Source: CAZOIA01 sp964579675 (GTDB lineage: Bacteria > Planctomycetota > Phycisphaerae > UBA1845 > PWPN01). Taken from it: a stretch of 27,192 bases of DNA. The stretch lies in assembly GCA_964579675.1 (NCBI GenBank), contig CAZOIA010000059.1:1-27192 (forward strand), in the 5' to 3' direction. Each line of letters starts with the position of its first letter. Position 1 is the first letter of the stretch. This document shows positions 7,725 through 17,176 of the stretch, piece after piece. The notes under the pieces were generated by a model that was not told the origin of the DNA, searched no databases, and saw nothing but the letters and a program-made list of their open reading frames with translations. The translations under genes and the position numbers were made by a program.

Positions 7725-10352
7725 ATGCCCTCGCGTCAGAAGGACAGTTGCTCGATGCCGCGCCGCGATTTCCTCAAACGGTCGGTGGCGACGGCCGGGG
7801 CGATCGGGGCGGCCGGGTGCGCCGGGTGTGAATCGCCAGGTCCGTCCGCGAACACAGGCGGCCAGTCTGCCGGCGCCCGGGAAACGCAAGCCGAAACCCT
7901 TGAAGCCCGCTCGGAGGGACCCGGAACAATGACTGCGACTCCTGCGCAAAGAAGGAAGTACAACAGCACGTATATCGGCAACCGGCTCGACCGGGTGGCG
8001 TTTCCGCTGGGGGGCATCGGGGCAGGCATGATCTGCCTTGAAGGGACCGGCACCCTGTCGCACTTGTCGCTTCGCAACAAGCCGGAGGTTTTCAACGAGC
8101 CTTGCGTATTCGCGGCTGTCTGCGTCAAGGGCAAACCCAACGTGGCCCGGGTTCTGGAAGGCCCGCTGCCGACCTGGAAGGTGTTCGGCCCTCCAGGGAC
8201 GGGTAACGGCGCGACCGGGAAGACCTACGGCCTGCCGCGGCTGGCCGAGGCATCCTTCGAGACGCGGTTTCCATTTGCCACGGTCAGACTCTCCGACAAG
8301 AAAGTCCCCTTGAAGGTCGAAATCACCGGTTGGAGCCCCTTCGAGCCGGGCGACGCGGACAACGCCTGCCTGCCCGTCGCGGGCCTGGAGTACCGCTTCA
8401 CCAACACGGGCAGGGCAACGGTTGAAGCGGTGTTCTCGTTCAATGCCAAGAACTTCATGGCCATTGGTGGGGATGGCCACGGGGTCCGGTCGGCGCCAAA
8501 AGGTTTCGTCCTGGGGGAGGCCGGATCGGACGAGAAACCCTGGGAGCAAGGCGAATTCTCGGCCATCGTTACCGACCCCGACGCGAAGGTGAACTGTGCG
8601 TGGTTTCGCGGCGGCTGGTGGGACTCGCTCACCATGGCCTGGAAGGACGTTCAGGACGGCGCGTGCTATGGAAGGCCGCCGGTGACGCAAGGCAGTCCTT
8701 CCCCCGGAGCCACCATCTTCGTCCCGCTGAAACTCGCCCCGGGTAAGGACAAGACCATCACCCTCCAGCTCGCCTGGTACGTGGGCCAGACAAATCAGCG
8801 CATCGGGCGCGATCCCCAAGGCGCCGGCGCAAGCCGGGCCGACAAGCACCGACCCTGGTACACCGGGCGATTCGCCAACGTCGAAGAGGTGGCTAAGTAC
8901 TGGCACGACCACTACGACGAGCTTCGCCGCAACGCCGCACGGTTCAGCAATTGCTTCTACGACTCGACACTGCCAGGCGAGGTCATAGAGGCCGTCGCCG
9001 CCAACCTGACGATCCTGAAGTCCCCCACCGTGCTGCGCCAGGCGGACGGTCGGCTCTGGTGCTGGGAAGGGTGCTGTGACAGCCGCGGTTGCTGTCACGG
9101 CTCCTGCACGCACGTATGGAACTATGCCCAGGCGATCCCGCACCTGTTCCCCGATCTGGAGCGGACCTTGAGAGAGACGGAGTTCAACGTGTCTCAGGAC
9201 CAGAGGGGCCACCAGGCATTCCGTACCTCGCTGCCGATCCGCCCCACGGTGCACGACGGTCACGCCGCTTCGGACGGCCAGCTCGGCGGCATCATGAAGG
9301 TCTTCCGCGAATGGCGGATCAGCGGTGATACGAACTGGCTCCGCAAGCTCTGGCCGAGGGTCAAGATGAGCCTGAACTACTGCATCGAGACCTGGGACCC
9401 CAAGCACAAGGGCGTCCTCGAGGAGCCTCACCACAACACCTACGACATCGAGTTCTGGGGCCCCGACGGCATGTGCAGCAGTTTTTACCTCGGTGCACTG
9501 ACCGCGGCGGTCACTATGGGCAAGGCCCTGGGCGACGACGTGTCGCGCTACGCCGCCCTGCTCGAAAAGGGGCTCAAGTTCGTCGAAGAGCAACTCTTCA
9601 ACGGTGAGTACTTCTACCAGAAGATCCAGTGGGAGGGCCTGCAGGCCAAGAGCCCGGTGGAACACTATTCACCCGAAGCCGCCGAACTGCTCAAGAAGGA
9701 AGGCCCGAAGTACCAGTACGGGACCGGTTGCATCTCGGACGGGGTGCTCGGCTCATGGCTGGCGGCGGTGTGCGGCGTTGGACGGGTGCTCGACCAGGGA
9801 AAGGTCGCCCGTCACCTGAAGTCCATCCACAAGTACAACCTCAGGAAGGACCTGTCCGAGCACGCCAACCCTCAGCGGCCCTCGTTCGCGTGCGGATCGG
9901 ACGGGGGCCTGCTGCTGTGCACCTGGCCGCGAGGCGGCAGGCTGTCGCTGCCGTTCGTCTACAGCGACGAGGTGTGGACCGGCATCGAGTACCAGGTGGC
10001 CTCACACCTGATGCTGATGGGCATGGTCGAGGAGGGACTGGAGATCGTGCGGGTGTGCCGGGATCGCTACGATGGCCGGGTCCGCAACCCGTTCAACGAG
10101 TACGAATGCGGGCACTGGTACGCCCGGGCGATGGCCTCCTACGCTCTGCTGCAGGGCCTGACCGGCGTGCGCTACGATGCGGTGGAGAAGGTCCTGTACG
10201 TCGAACCCATTATCAAGGGCGACTTCCACAGCTTTCTCTCGACCGCTACCGGCTACGGCACCGTCGGCGTCAGGAACGCCAGGCCGTTCGTCGATGTCAA
10301 GGCGGGCACGATCGATGTCCGCGAGGTTAAGTACACCGCTGCGGAGGCATGA
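7725..10352 (+). CDS. GH116-like (GBA2/DUF608) glycosidase with Tat signal and lipobox
   Basis: The C-terminal two thirds resemble the (alpha/alpha)6 catalytic domain of GH116, the family of bile-acid beta-glucosidase GBA2 and bacterial beta-glucosidases and xylosidases; the beta-rich domain before it (about residues 85-400) matches the family N-terminal domain. By motif comparison, E566 in VLEEPHHNTYDIEF is the likely nucleophile and D672 in GTGCISDGVLG the likely acid/base. The N-terminus has a twin-arginine motif (RRDFLK, residues 13-18) and a hydrophobic stretch ending in AAGC (C32), so it is probably exported folded and then lipidated. AAGGAG six bases upstream fixes the ATG. Its stop overlaps the next start in ATGA, implying coupled translation. 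Beta-glycosidase activity is inferred; the sugar is unknown. Confidence 0.85.
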   Translation: MPSRQKDSCSMPRRDFLKRSVATAGAIGAAGCAGCESPGPSANTGGQSAGARETQAETLEARSEGPGTMTATPAQRRKYNSTYIGNRLDRVAFPLGGIGAGMICLEGTGTLSHLSLRNKPEVFNEPCVFAAVCVKGKPNVARVLEGPLPTWKVFGPPGTGNGATGKTYGLPRLAEASFETRFPFATVRLSDKKVPLKVEITGWSPFEPGDADNACLPVAGLEYRFTNTGRATVEAVFSFNAKNFMAIGGDGHGVRSAPKGFVLGEAGSDEKPWEQGEFSAIVTDPDAKVNCAWFRGGWWDSLTMAWKDVQDGACYGRPPVTQGSPSPGATIFVPLKLAPGKDKTITLQLAWYVGQTNQRIGRDPQGAGASRADKHRPWYTGRFANVEEVAKYWHDHYDELRRNAARFSNCFYDSTLPGEVIEAVAANLTILKSPTVLRQADGRLWCWEGCCDSRGCCHGSCTHVWNYAQAIPHLFPDLERTLRETEFNVSQDQRGHQAFRTSLPIRPTVHDGHAASDGQLGGIMKVFREWRISGDTNWLRKLWPRVKMSLNYCIETWDPKHKGVLEEPHHNTYDIEFWGPDGMCSSFYLGALTAAVTMGKALGDDVSRYAALLEKGLKFVEEQLFNGEYFYQKIQWEGLQAKSPVEHYSPEAAELLKKEGPKYQYGTGCISDGVLGSWLAAVCGVGRVLDQGKVARHLKSIHKYNLRKDLSEHANPQRPSFACGSDGGLLLCTWPRGGRLSLPFVYSDEVWTGIEYQVASHLMLMGMVEEGLEIVRVCRDRYDGRVRNPFNEYECGHWYARAMASYALLQGLTGVRYDAVEKVLYVEPIIKGDFHSFLSTATGYGTVGVRNARPFVDVKAGTIDVREVKYTAAEA

Positions 10353-11692
10353 ACATGACCTCGCCGGAGGAACCACGAGCAGGGGCCGAACGACCGGGGA
10401 TTCGTGCGGGCACCTGGATTCTGCTGCTGCTGGTGCTGCTGGCGTTGCTTGTGGTCGGGTGGGTGTGGACCCTGACGCCGGCGTTGTACAAGGCCCAGGC
10501 AGCGGTGTTCGTCGAATCGCCTTTTCCCAAACGGCCGATGGAACTCGACGGTCCGCTGATCCCCATCGAGCTAACGAACCGGTTCGTGGCCGACCAAGCG
10601 GTCCTGCTCAAAGACGAAATAGTGCTGAGGGAGGTGCTCCAGGATGCGGCCGTCCGGGCGACGGACTGGTTCCAGTCCCAGCCGGATGCGTATGAAGCAC
10701 TCGAGGAGCTGAAGGACGACCTGTCGGCCAAGCCGGTGCCCGAGACCAGCTACCTGATGGTCTCGTTTGCCACCAGGGTGCCGAAAGACGCGGCAACCAT
10801 CGTCAACACGGTGATCGACAAGTACCTGGCCAAGGTGGAGAACCTGTCCCGCACGCGGTACGGGACCGAGCTGGAGAACTACGAGAAGACCCAAAACCAA
10901 TTGGCAGAACGTCTCCAGCGAATCCGACGCGAGAAGGAGGACTTCATCGCGTCGGAGCTTGGCGTGCCGGGGATCACCGAAGGGCCCAACGTAGTGGGCG
11001 ATACGTGGCGTGCCCTGGCGGCAGCGGTGACGCGACTCGAAGCGGAGAAGCTTCAGTACAAGGCGGCCTACGAGAACCTGCTCGGCAAGGATGAGTCGAG
11101 CACGGCAATCTCGCCGGACGTGCAGGTGCACATCGAGCAGGATCCGCGAATCGCAAGGCTGCGAGACAGCAAGCTGTCGCTGGAACTGGAGTTGGAGGTG
11201 GCCCTGCCCGAGACGCCGGACAACCGGGAAACCCTGGAGGCGATTCGCAAGGAGCTCAAGGTGGTCGATCGGAAGCTGGACGAGCTTCTTGCCCAGCGCG
11301 AGAAGGACGTGCGGGCACATCGACTCCAGTCAGCCCAGATGTTGTACCTGAACGCGGTGCAGGCCGAGCTCGCCGTTCGCGAGCGCATGCTCGAAACCGA
11401 GGCAAAGCAGCGTGACCTCGATCGCGCCCTCGCCCAATACCGGAGCCTGGAAGATGACCAGATCCTGCTCGAGGACCAGCTTGCCCGGATTCGCGACTTC
11501 GTGAGTGAACTGCGGATGGTGATCAGGAGCCGGGAAATGCTCCCGGTCCGCCGGGTCGGCCAGGCATTCGAGCCAGAGAAACCTGATACCAGCTTGCGAA
11601 TCCTGGTAACCGCCATCGCACCGGCCGCACCGATCGCGTTCGGCATCCTGCTCCTGCTCGTGCGTGCCGTGCGGGGCAGAAGAATCGTGTAA
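10349..11692 (+). CDS. Wzz/GumC-like polysaccharide co-polymerase domain protein without kinase
   Basis: The 447-residue protein has a membrane helix at about 23-45, a long charged region predicted to be coiled coil (about 165-400), and a second membrane helix at about 418-440. This is the layout of chain-length determinant and GumC-type co-polymerases, which control export or length of polysaccharides at the inner membrane. The segment YLMVSFATRVPKDAATIVN resembles their periplasmic Wzz domain. There is no Walker motif or tyrosine-rich tail, so any kinase would be separate. The start overlaps the glycosidase stop by four bases (ATGA); an ATG two codons later is an alternative. No glycosyltransferase, Wzx or Wza gene is nearby, which is unusual for this family. 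Confidence 0.72.
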   Translation: MNMTSPEEPRAGAERPGIRAGTWILLLLVLLALLVVGWVWTLTPALYKAQAAVFVESPFPKRPMELDGPLIPIELTNRFVADQAVLLKDEIVLREVLQDAAVRATDWFQSQPDAYEALEELKDDLSAKPVPETSYLMVSFATRVPKDAATIVNTVIDKYLAKVENLSRTRYGTELENYEKTQNQLAERLQRIRREKEDFIASELGVPGITEGPNVVGDTWRALAAAVTRLEAEKLQYKAAYENLLGKDESSTAISPDVQVHIEQDPRIARLRDSKLSLELELEVALPETPDNRETLEAIRKELKVVDRKLDELLAQREKDVRAHRLQSAQMLYLNAVQAELAVRERMLETEAKQRDLDRALAQYRSLEDDQILLEDQLARIRDFVSELRMVIRSREMLPVRRVGQAFEPEKPDTSLRILVTAIAPAAPIAFGILLLLVRAVRGRRIV

Positions 11693-11816
11693 CCGAGGCC
11701 GCCGAACCTGCTGCCGCCATTGACGCGGCCCAAAGCAGCGCTCTACCCTACCGCTATCCCAATCCCGCCCCGTCAGGTTAAGGGCGAGCCATGTTCCCGG
11801 CTGGCAGGTGACAACC

Positions 11817-13967
11817 ATGATCGCCAAGATCCACACGACCTGGGCGCTTCTGTTACCGCTGAGCGCGGTGGCTCTGGCACAAGACCGATACATGCCCGGG
11901 CGAGGCTCATCCGAGCTTCAAGAAGCCCTGAACGCGAACCCCGACGTGCTCGGCGAAGCGATCCTCGCCGGTGGTGAGCCGTCGTTCGAGCGGGTCGCTT
12001 CCATCTTCCCGCCTCTGGGCCGGCCCCGGTCAAACGTGGGCGTAGCCGAGCATCCCGAAGAGATCGGCGTCGGCTGGGACGGGACCATCGAGTTGGCACA
12101 GAACCGGAAGATCTCATTCCGCCTTGGCGATCCACCATCACCCTACGGCTTTGACGGCCCGATCGAGCAGTCCTTGTTGGAGGGATACCTGCCGGTGGTC
12201 ATCACGCGGTGGCGTTACGACTCGCTGGAGTACGGATTAAGCGTGTTCGGGCATTCACCCGGCATGAGCCCGGATGCGGAAGTGACGGCGTATGCGGCAC
12301 TCGCTGTCCACAATCCGTCGGCTGCGGACCGGACCGCGCACGTCACCGTCTACTCATTCCCCGCGCTTGGGGGAGCCGTCCCGAAGCTTCAAGCACAGGT
12401 ATCCCCCGGCCGCCGGCGTGAACTGTGCTTTCGTATCCCGTGGCTTGTCAGCCCCGAGCGCCTGGTCGAGGCAATCACCCCGCGCCAGTATGCGGACAAG
12501 CTCCGTGAGGTGCGATCCTGCTGGGAAGCACTTCTGGCCCCCGGCATGCTTTTCCGAACACCGGAGACCCGCGTCAACGACGGCCAGCTCGCCTGGCTCA
12601 TGTATAACTTTCTCAACGTTGATAAGATCGGCGGGTGGTGCCAGATCCACGACGGCGGCCGGTTCTACGAGGACGTCTACGGCTACAGCGCGGCACTCTA
12701 CTGCCACGCCCTCTCGCTCTACGGCTATTGGGAACGTGCTGATCGCTACCTCCGGGATATGCTGCACTACCAGCAGCCCGAGGGGCAGTTCCGCACCAGC
12801 TACGGCACGCCGGACAACGGCGCGGTGCTCTACGCGATCGGCCAGCACTATCGCCTGAGCCGAAATGACAAGTGGTTTGCCGGGATGGTTCCCGCAATCG
12901 AGCGATGTTGCCGCTGGATCGCCGGCGCCCGGGCAAAAACCAGGACGCTCAACGGTGACAAGCACCCGCTGACCTATGGCCTTCTGGCAAGCGGCGATAA
13001 GCCCTACGCAGACTACCCCGGCGAAGTCTTCTCGTACTACGTCGATTGCTACTGCTGGCTGGGCTTGCGTGAAGCCGGCCTGGCCCTGGTTGACGCGGGC
13101 ATGGAATCCCAAGGCAAGCACTGGCTCGCCGAGGCCGAGACCTACCGTGAGGATATCCTGAGATCCATGGAAAGCTCGCTAATCGACCTGGGGGACAACT
13201 TCAAAGCGCTTCCCATCGAGCCGATGACCCAGCGGCTGATCAAGCAGGGTGGCGGCGACTATTACGGGCTGATCGCCCCGATGCTGCTGGAAACGAACTT
13301 CTTCGCGCCCGACGACCCGCGGGCAGAATGGATCACAAGCCCCATGGAAAAGCTTGGCGGCCTGATGCTCGGGTTGTCTCGCTTCGCCGACGGCATCGAT
13401 CACGCGTACACTTATGGCTACGCGATGAGCAAGCTCCGCCGCGGGGACGTGGAGCGGTTCCTGCTCACGTTCTACGGCTCGCTCGCCCACGGGATGGATC
13501 GCGGGACCTATTCTTCGGTCGAGGTGAACCATGCCCCGGCGGGCATCAACGACCCGACCCTGCCGCACACCTATTCGCACACCCAGCAGCTCCGGTGGGT
13601 GCGAATGATGCTCGTCCGTGAAGAAGGCGATGAGCTGTGGCTGGCGTCGGGCACGCCAAGAGCGTGGCTCGCCAGGGGCAACGGCATCCGGGTGGACCGG
13701 GCCCCCACGCTGTTCGGGCGAATCAGCTACACCATCAGAGCCGACGAACCCGAGCGGAGCGTAACGGCGAGGATCGGACCCATCGAGCAAGATAGGCACA
13801 CCCTGCCGCGCCGCGCCGTCCTCGCTCTGCGCCCGCCCGAGAAGCTGGGCGTCCTCCAGTCCGTCACCGTCAACGGCAAAGAGTGGCCGCTGCCCGAAGA
13901 CGGCTGCCTTTCACTTGACGGCCGGATGCTCGCCGAGCGCATCGATGTGGTCGCCCGGTATCGTTGA
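11817..13967 (+). CDS. Secreted six-hairpin glycosidase-like protein
   Basis: A signal peptide (residues 1 to about 22, ending near ALAQD) directs the protein to the periplasm or outside. The first about 220 residues look beta-rich, like a GH N-terminal sandwich. Residues about 240-600 contain repeated helical segments rich in Tyr, Trp and Gly, such as FYEDVYGYSAALYCHALS and YQQPEGQFRTSYG, typical of (alpha/alpha)6-barrel glycosidases. A short beta-sandwich-like tail follows. I cannot assign a GH family or name catalytic residues with confidence. ATG at 11817 is chosen over GTG at 11808 because AGGTGA lies just ahead of it. It follows the co-polymerase gene by 124 bases and may share its transcript. 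Confidence 0.68.
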   Translation: MIAKIHTTWALLLPLSAVALAQDRYMPGRGSSELQEALNANPDVLGEAILAGGEPSFERVASIFPPLGRPRSNVGVAEHPEEIGVGWDGTIELAQNRKISFRLGDPPSPYGFDGPIEQSLLEGYLPVVITRWRYDSLEYGLSVFGHSPGMSPDAEVTAYAALAVHNPSAADRTAHVTVYSFPALGGAVPKLQAQVSPGRRRELCFRIPWLVSPERLVEAITPRQYADKLREVRSCWEALLAPGMLFRTPETRVNDGQLAWLMYNFLNVDKIGGWCQIHDGGRFYEDVYGYSAALYCHALSLYGYWERADRYLRDMLHYQQPEGQFRTSYGTPDNGAVLYAIGQHYRLSRNDKWFAGMVPAIERCCRWIAGARAKTRTLNGDKHPLTYGLLASGDKPYADYPGEVFSYYVDCYCWLGLREAGLALVDAGMESQGKHWLAEAETYREDILRSMESSLIDLGDNFKALPIEPMTQRLIKQGGGDYYGLIAPMLLETNFFAPDDPRAEWITSPMEKLGGLMLGLSRFADGIDHAYTYGYAMSKLRRGDVERFLLTFYGSLAHGMDRGTYSSVEVNHAPAGINDPTLPHTYSHTQQLRWVRMMLVREEGDELWLASGTPRAWLARGNGIRVDRAPTLFGRISYTIRADEPERSVTARIGPIEQDRHTLPRRAVLALRPPEKLGVLQSVTVNGKEWPLPEDGCLSLDGRMLAERIDVVARYR

Positions 13968-14042
13968 CCAGACCGTGCTGACAAGGCCGCAACCTGCAAG
14001 TGGCCAAACCACAACTCCGCGTCGTTAGCCTCGTCCGACCAA

Positions 14043-14079
14043 CCGTTGATAACAACGGGGGGCAGGAAAGTACTATAAT
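14043..14079 (+). promoter_or_regulatory. Candidate promoter -10 with inverted repeat in the -35 region
   Basis: A perfect TATAAT lies at 14074-14079. No good -35 box is at the normal distance; TTGATA at 14046-14051 is 22 bases away, too far. That position is instead covered by a six-base inverted repeat, CCGTTG-ATAA-CAACGG (14043-14058), which could be an operator or activator site. The expected start near 14086 gives a 40-base leader before the ATG at 14127. Confidence 0.45.
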
Positions 14080-14099
14080 CGTAAGCTCGGCACTGAGGT

Positions 14100-14125
14100 A
14101 CGGAGGATACAAACGGAGGATACAA
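14100..14125 (+). repeat. Perfect 13-bp tandem duplication carrying the ribosome binding site
   Basis: ACGGAGGATACAA occurs twice back to back (14100-14112 and 14113-14125), immediately upstream of the ATG at 14127. Each copy contains GGAGG. The second is seven bases from the ATG, an ideal spacing; the first is twenty bases away. Confidence 0.9.
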
Positions 14126-14126
14126 G

Positions 14127-17100
14127 ATGAGAAAGATGGGCATCGCGGCGCTCCTCGCGGCGTTTTTCGCTTCAGGCGTTCGGGCGGCGGATTGGCCGAT
14201 GTACCGGGCTGACGCAACCCGCAGCGGCTACACGCCGGAGGACTTGCCGGCCAGGCTCTCGCTTCGCTGGAGGTTCGAGGCCCCGCACGCCCCGCGGCCG
14301 GCCTGGCCGCGGTCCGAGCGCATGACCTTTGACCGGGCCTGCCAGGTAGCCGTCGCCAACGGCACGGTGTATTTCGGCAGCTCCGCCGACGACAGGGTCT
14401 ACGCCCTGGATGCCGCCGCGGGACAGCAGCGATGGACGTTTCGCACGGATGCTCCGGTGCGGTTCTCACCGGCAGTCTGGCAGGATCACGTCTTTGTGGT
14501 CAGCGACGACGGCTTCCTGTACTGCCTGGCCGCCGCGGACGGTGAGCTTATCTGGAAGAAGCGATCCGGCCCCGACGGCCGGATGGTCCTGGGCAACGGG
14601 CGGATGGTCTCCCGCTGGTGCGTCCGGGGCGGTCCGGCGATTGCGGATGGTGTGGTCTACTACGCGGCGGGCATCTGGCCGACGGATGGCATCTTCATTT
14701 ACGCGCTGGACGCCCAGACCGGGGCCGTCCTCTGGTGCAACGAGAAGGCCGGCTCCATGGAGTTGGATCAGCCCCATGGCGGGGCGAGGGCCAAGAGCGG
14801 CGTGGCCGCCCAGGGGTACCTGGTCGTGGCAGGCGACCATGTCTTCGTGCCCACGGGGCGGGCCATCCCCGCCGCCTTCAGCCGGACCGACGGCACGTTC
14901 CAGTACTTCCACCTCCAGAAGTACGGGCACTTTGGCGCGGCGCACGCCGCCGTCATCGGCTCGCACCTGTTCAACGGCAACTGCATCTTCAATGTTGAGG
15001 ATGGCGAGGCCATCACCCGAGGCATCAAAGCCTGCGGCGTTGCCGGTCCTCCCGGGAGAACCGGAGAGATCGTCTACTCGACCCACCAGGGCATCGGCGC
15101 CCTCGATCGCGAAAGCCCGTGCGCTGAAAAGGAGGAGGAACGCCGGGGCAAGAAGGTCAAGGTCCTGATCCCGAACCCGAAGTGGACGATAGAGGCTCCC
15201 GACTGCGGGGACATCTCGCTCATCCAGGCCGGCAAGACGGTCATCTCGGCCGGTCCTCGGAAGGTCACCGCGATTAACGTGGAGTCGAGAAGCGTCACGT
15301 GGACGACTCAGGTGGATGGCGAGCCCCGTGGTCTCGCCGTCGCGGACGGCCGACTCTACGTCAGCACGGATAGCGGCACGATCCACTGTTTCGACGGTCA
15401 CCACTCGGGCAGGGCGAAGGTCATACGAGCAAAGTCGAAGCGGCCCTCGGATGACGAAGACCCGGTCTATGCCGCGGCGGCCGGGGAGATCATCAAGAGG
15501 ACAGGCATTACCGAGGGCTTCTGTCTGGACCTCGGGTGCGGCAACGGCCAGCTCGCGTGCGAACTTGCCAGGCGGACGAAGCTGCAGATCCACGCGATCG
15601 ACCCGGACGCCAGGAATGTCACGGCGGCCCGCGAGAAGCTCGACGCCGCGCGGTTGTACGGGGTTCGCGTGACCGTTCATCAGGGCGATCCGGCCGCAAC
15701 GCCTTATCCAGACTACTTTGCGAACCTGATCGTATCGGGCCGATCGGTCACGCAGGGTGCGCAAAGCGTACCCGCAGCCGAGATGCTCCGCATGCAGCGT
15801 CCTTACGGGGGGGCGACCTGCATCGGCAAGCCCGGTTCGATGAAGGTGAACCTGCGCGGGCCGCTCGAAGGTACCGGCAAGTGGACGCACCAGTACTGCG
15901 ACGCTAGCAATACCTGCTGTTCAGCCGATGCCATGGCGAAGGGCCCGCTGGAAATGCTCTGGTTCGACAGTCCCGACCTGCGTACGCCGAACCGCCACGG
16001 CCGCTCGCCCGCCCCGCTGTTTAAGGACGGTCGCCTGTTCGTCGAAGGTCTCGACGCCATCCGGGCGGTCGATGCGTACAACGGCCGCGTCCTCTGGGAA
16101 TCCCGCGTACCGGGCATCGGCCGGCCTTACCACCAGGAGCACCTGATGGGCGTAGCCGGCACGAACAGCAACTTCTGCGTCGCCGCGGACAGCGTCTACG
16201 TCCGCACGGGGGGACGGTGCATACGCATCGACGCCGCAACGGGGAAACAACTGGCAGAATTCAAGGCGCCCAACCAGCCTGACGGCAAGCCCGGAACGTG
16301 GGGATACGTCGCGTGTGTGGACGGCGTGCTCTTCGGGACACTGGCCAACCGGGAACATGTTGTTCCCTACCGGTACGGCAAGGCTGACATGCAAGAGCAG
16401 TTCACCGAGTCCCTCGCCTTGTTCGCCATGGACGCGATGAGTCGCAAGTTCAAGTGGAGTTACGTGGCCGAGGAATCCATCCGGCACAACGCGATTGCCA
16501 TCGGCGGCGGGCGCGTGTACCTCATCGACCGTGCTCTTGCCGTCGAGGTGGAACGCGGCAAGAAGCCCGCTGAGTCCCATCCGCACCCGACCGGTGAGCT
16601 CCTCGCCCTCGATGCGGAGACGGGAACGGTGGTGTGGCGAGAATCTGAAGACATCTACGGGACCATGCTGGCATTGAGCGAGCCACACGACGCGTTGCTG
16701 ATGAGCTATCAGGCAACCCGTTTCCGGCTCAGTTCGGAGCTTGGCGGCCGATTCACCGTTTTCCGGGCCAGCAACGGCCATCGACTCTGGGATCGCGAGA
16801 TCGACTACCGATCCCGGCCGGTTATCAATGATCGAACCGTTTATGCCGAGCCCGGCGCGTATGACCTTCTCACGGGCGATCCGCTGCGCCGCCTGAGTTC
16901 AACCGCCGATAACCAGGAACCCTGGCAATTCACGCGCAGCTACGGGTGCGGGATCATCTCCGGCTCGCGGAACCTGCTGCTGTTTCGATCCGCCACTCTC
17001 GGCTACGTTGACCTGCTGCGGAACGCCGGCACGGAGAACTTCGGCGGGATCAGGCCCGGGTGCTGGATCAACGCCCTGCCCGTGGGCGGGCTGGTCCTTC

Positions 17101-17174
17101 TGCCCGATACCACCAACGTGTGCACCTGCAGCTACCTGAACAAGGCGTCGATCGCACTGCAGCCGATGGAATAG
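14127..17174 (+). CDS. Secreted PQQ-type beta-propeller protein with an internal class I methyltransferase domain
   Basis: The 1015-residue protein starts with a signal peptide (1 to about 21, ending VRAAD). Propeller blades with the PQQ-repeat pattern follow (VYALDAAAGQQRWTFRTDAP, IYALDAQTGAVLW), to about residue 430. Residues about 445-570 then read as a SAM-dependent methyltransferase core: motif I DLGCGNG at 468-474, the acidic strand HAIDPD, an asparagine- and alanine-rich helix, GDPAATPYPDYFANLIVSG, and a late EMLRMQRPYGG like the family's RxLKPGG. Propeller repeats resume from about 580 (WTHQYCDASNTC) to the end. The catalytic PQQ-dehydrogenase residues are not evident, so the propeller may be structural. 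It opens a three-gene operon, ending two bases before the next start. Methyl transfer outside the cytoplasm would be surprising, so activity is doubtful. Confidence 0.85.
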   Translation: MRKMGIAALLAAFFASGVRAADWPMYRADATRSGYTPEDLPARLSLRWRFEAPHAPRPAWPRSERMTFDRACQVAVANGTVYFGSSADDRVYALDAAAGQQRWTFRTDAPVRFSPAVWQDHVFVVSDDGFLYCLAAADGELIWKKRSGPDGRMVLGNGRMVSRWCVRGGPAIADGVVYYAAGIWPTDGIFIYALDAQTGAVLWCNEKAGSMELDQPHGGARAKSGVAAQGYLVVAGDHVFVPTGRAIPAAFSRTDGTFQYFHLQKYGHFGAAHAAVIGSHLFNGNCIFNVEDGEAITRGIKACGVAGPPGRTGEIVYSTHQGIGALDRESPCAEKEEERRGKKVKVLIPNPKWTIEAPDCGDISLIQAGKTVISAGPRKVTAINVESRSVTWTTQVDGEPRGLAVADGRLYVSTDSGTIHCFDGHHSGRAKVIRAKSKRPSDDEDPVYAAAAGEIIKRTGITEGFCLDLGCGNGQLACELARRTKLQIHAIDPDARNVTAAREKLDAARLYGVRVTVHQGDPAATPYPDYFANLIVSGRSVTQGAQSVPAAEMLRMQRPYGGATCIGKPGSMKVNLRGPLEGTGKWTHQYCDASNTCCSADAMAKGPLEMLWFDSPDLRTPNRHGRSPAPLFKDGRLFVEGLDAIRAVDAYNGRVLWESRVPGIGRPYHQEHLMGVAGTNSNFCVAADSVYVRTGGRCIRIDAATGKQLAEFKAPNQPDGKPGTWGYVACVDGVLFGTLANREHVVPYRYGKADMQEQFTESLALFAMDAMSRKFKWSYVAEESIRHNAIAIGGGRVYLIDRALAVEVERGKKPAESHPHPTGELLALDAETGTVVWRESEDIYGTMLALSEPHDALLMSYQATRFRLSSELGGRFTVFRASNGHRLWDREIDYRSRPVINDRTVYAEPGAYDLLTGDPLRRLSSTADNQEPWQFTRSYGCGIISGSRNLLLFRSATLGYVDLLRNAGTENFGGIRPGCWINALPVGGLVLLPDTTNVCTCSYLNKASIALQPME

Positions 17175-17176
17175 GC

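Noticed and set aside
7524..9665. A 713-codon open frame on the minus strand across the GH116 gene
   Set aside because: It mirrors the codon bias of the plus-strand gene, has no recognisable domain, and the plus strand has clear family motifs, a Tat signal and a ribosome binding site.
14046..14051. TTGATA as a -35 box for the TATAAT at 14074
   Set aside because: The spacer would be 22 bases, beyond the usual 16-18. It is better explained as part of the inverted repeat.
15705..15713. TTATCCAGA as a DnaA box
   Set aside because: It lies inside a coding region, is isolated, and is expected by chance.
14466..15890. A 474-codon minus-strand frame opposite the propeller gene
   Set aside because: Shadow frame without domain or start signal.
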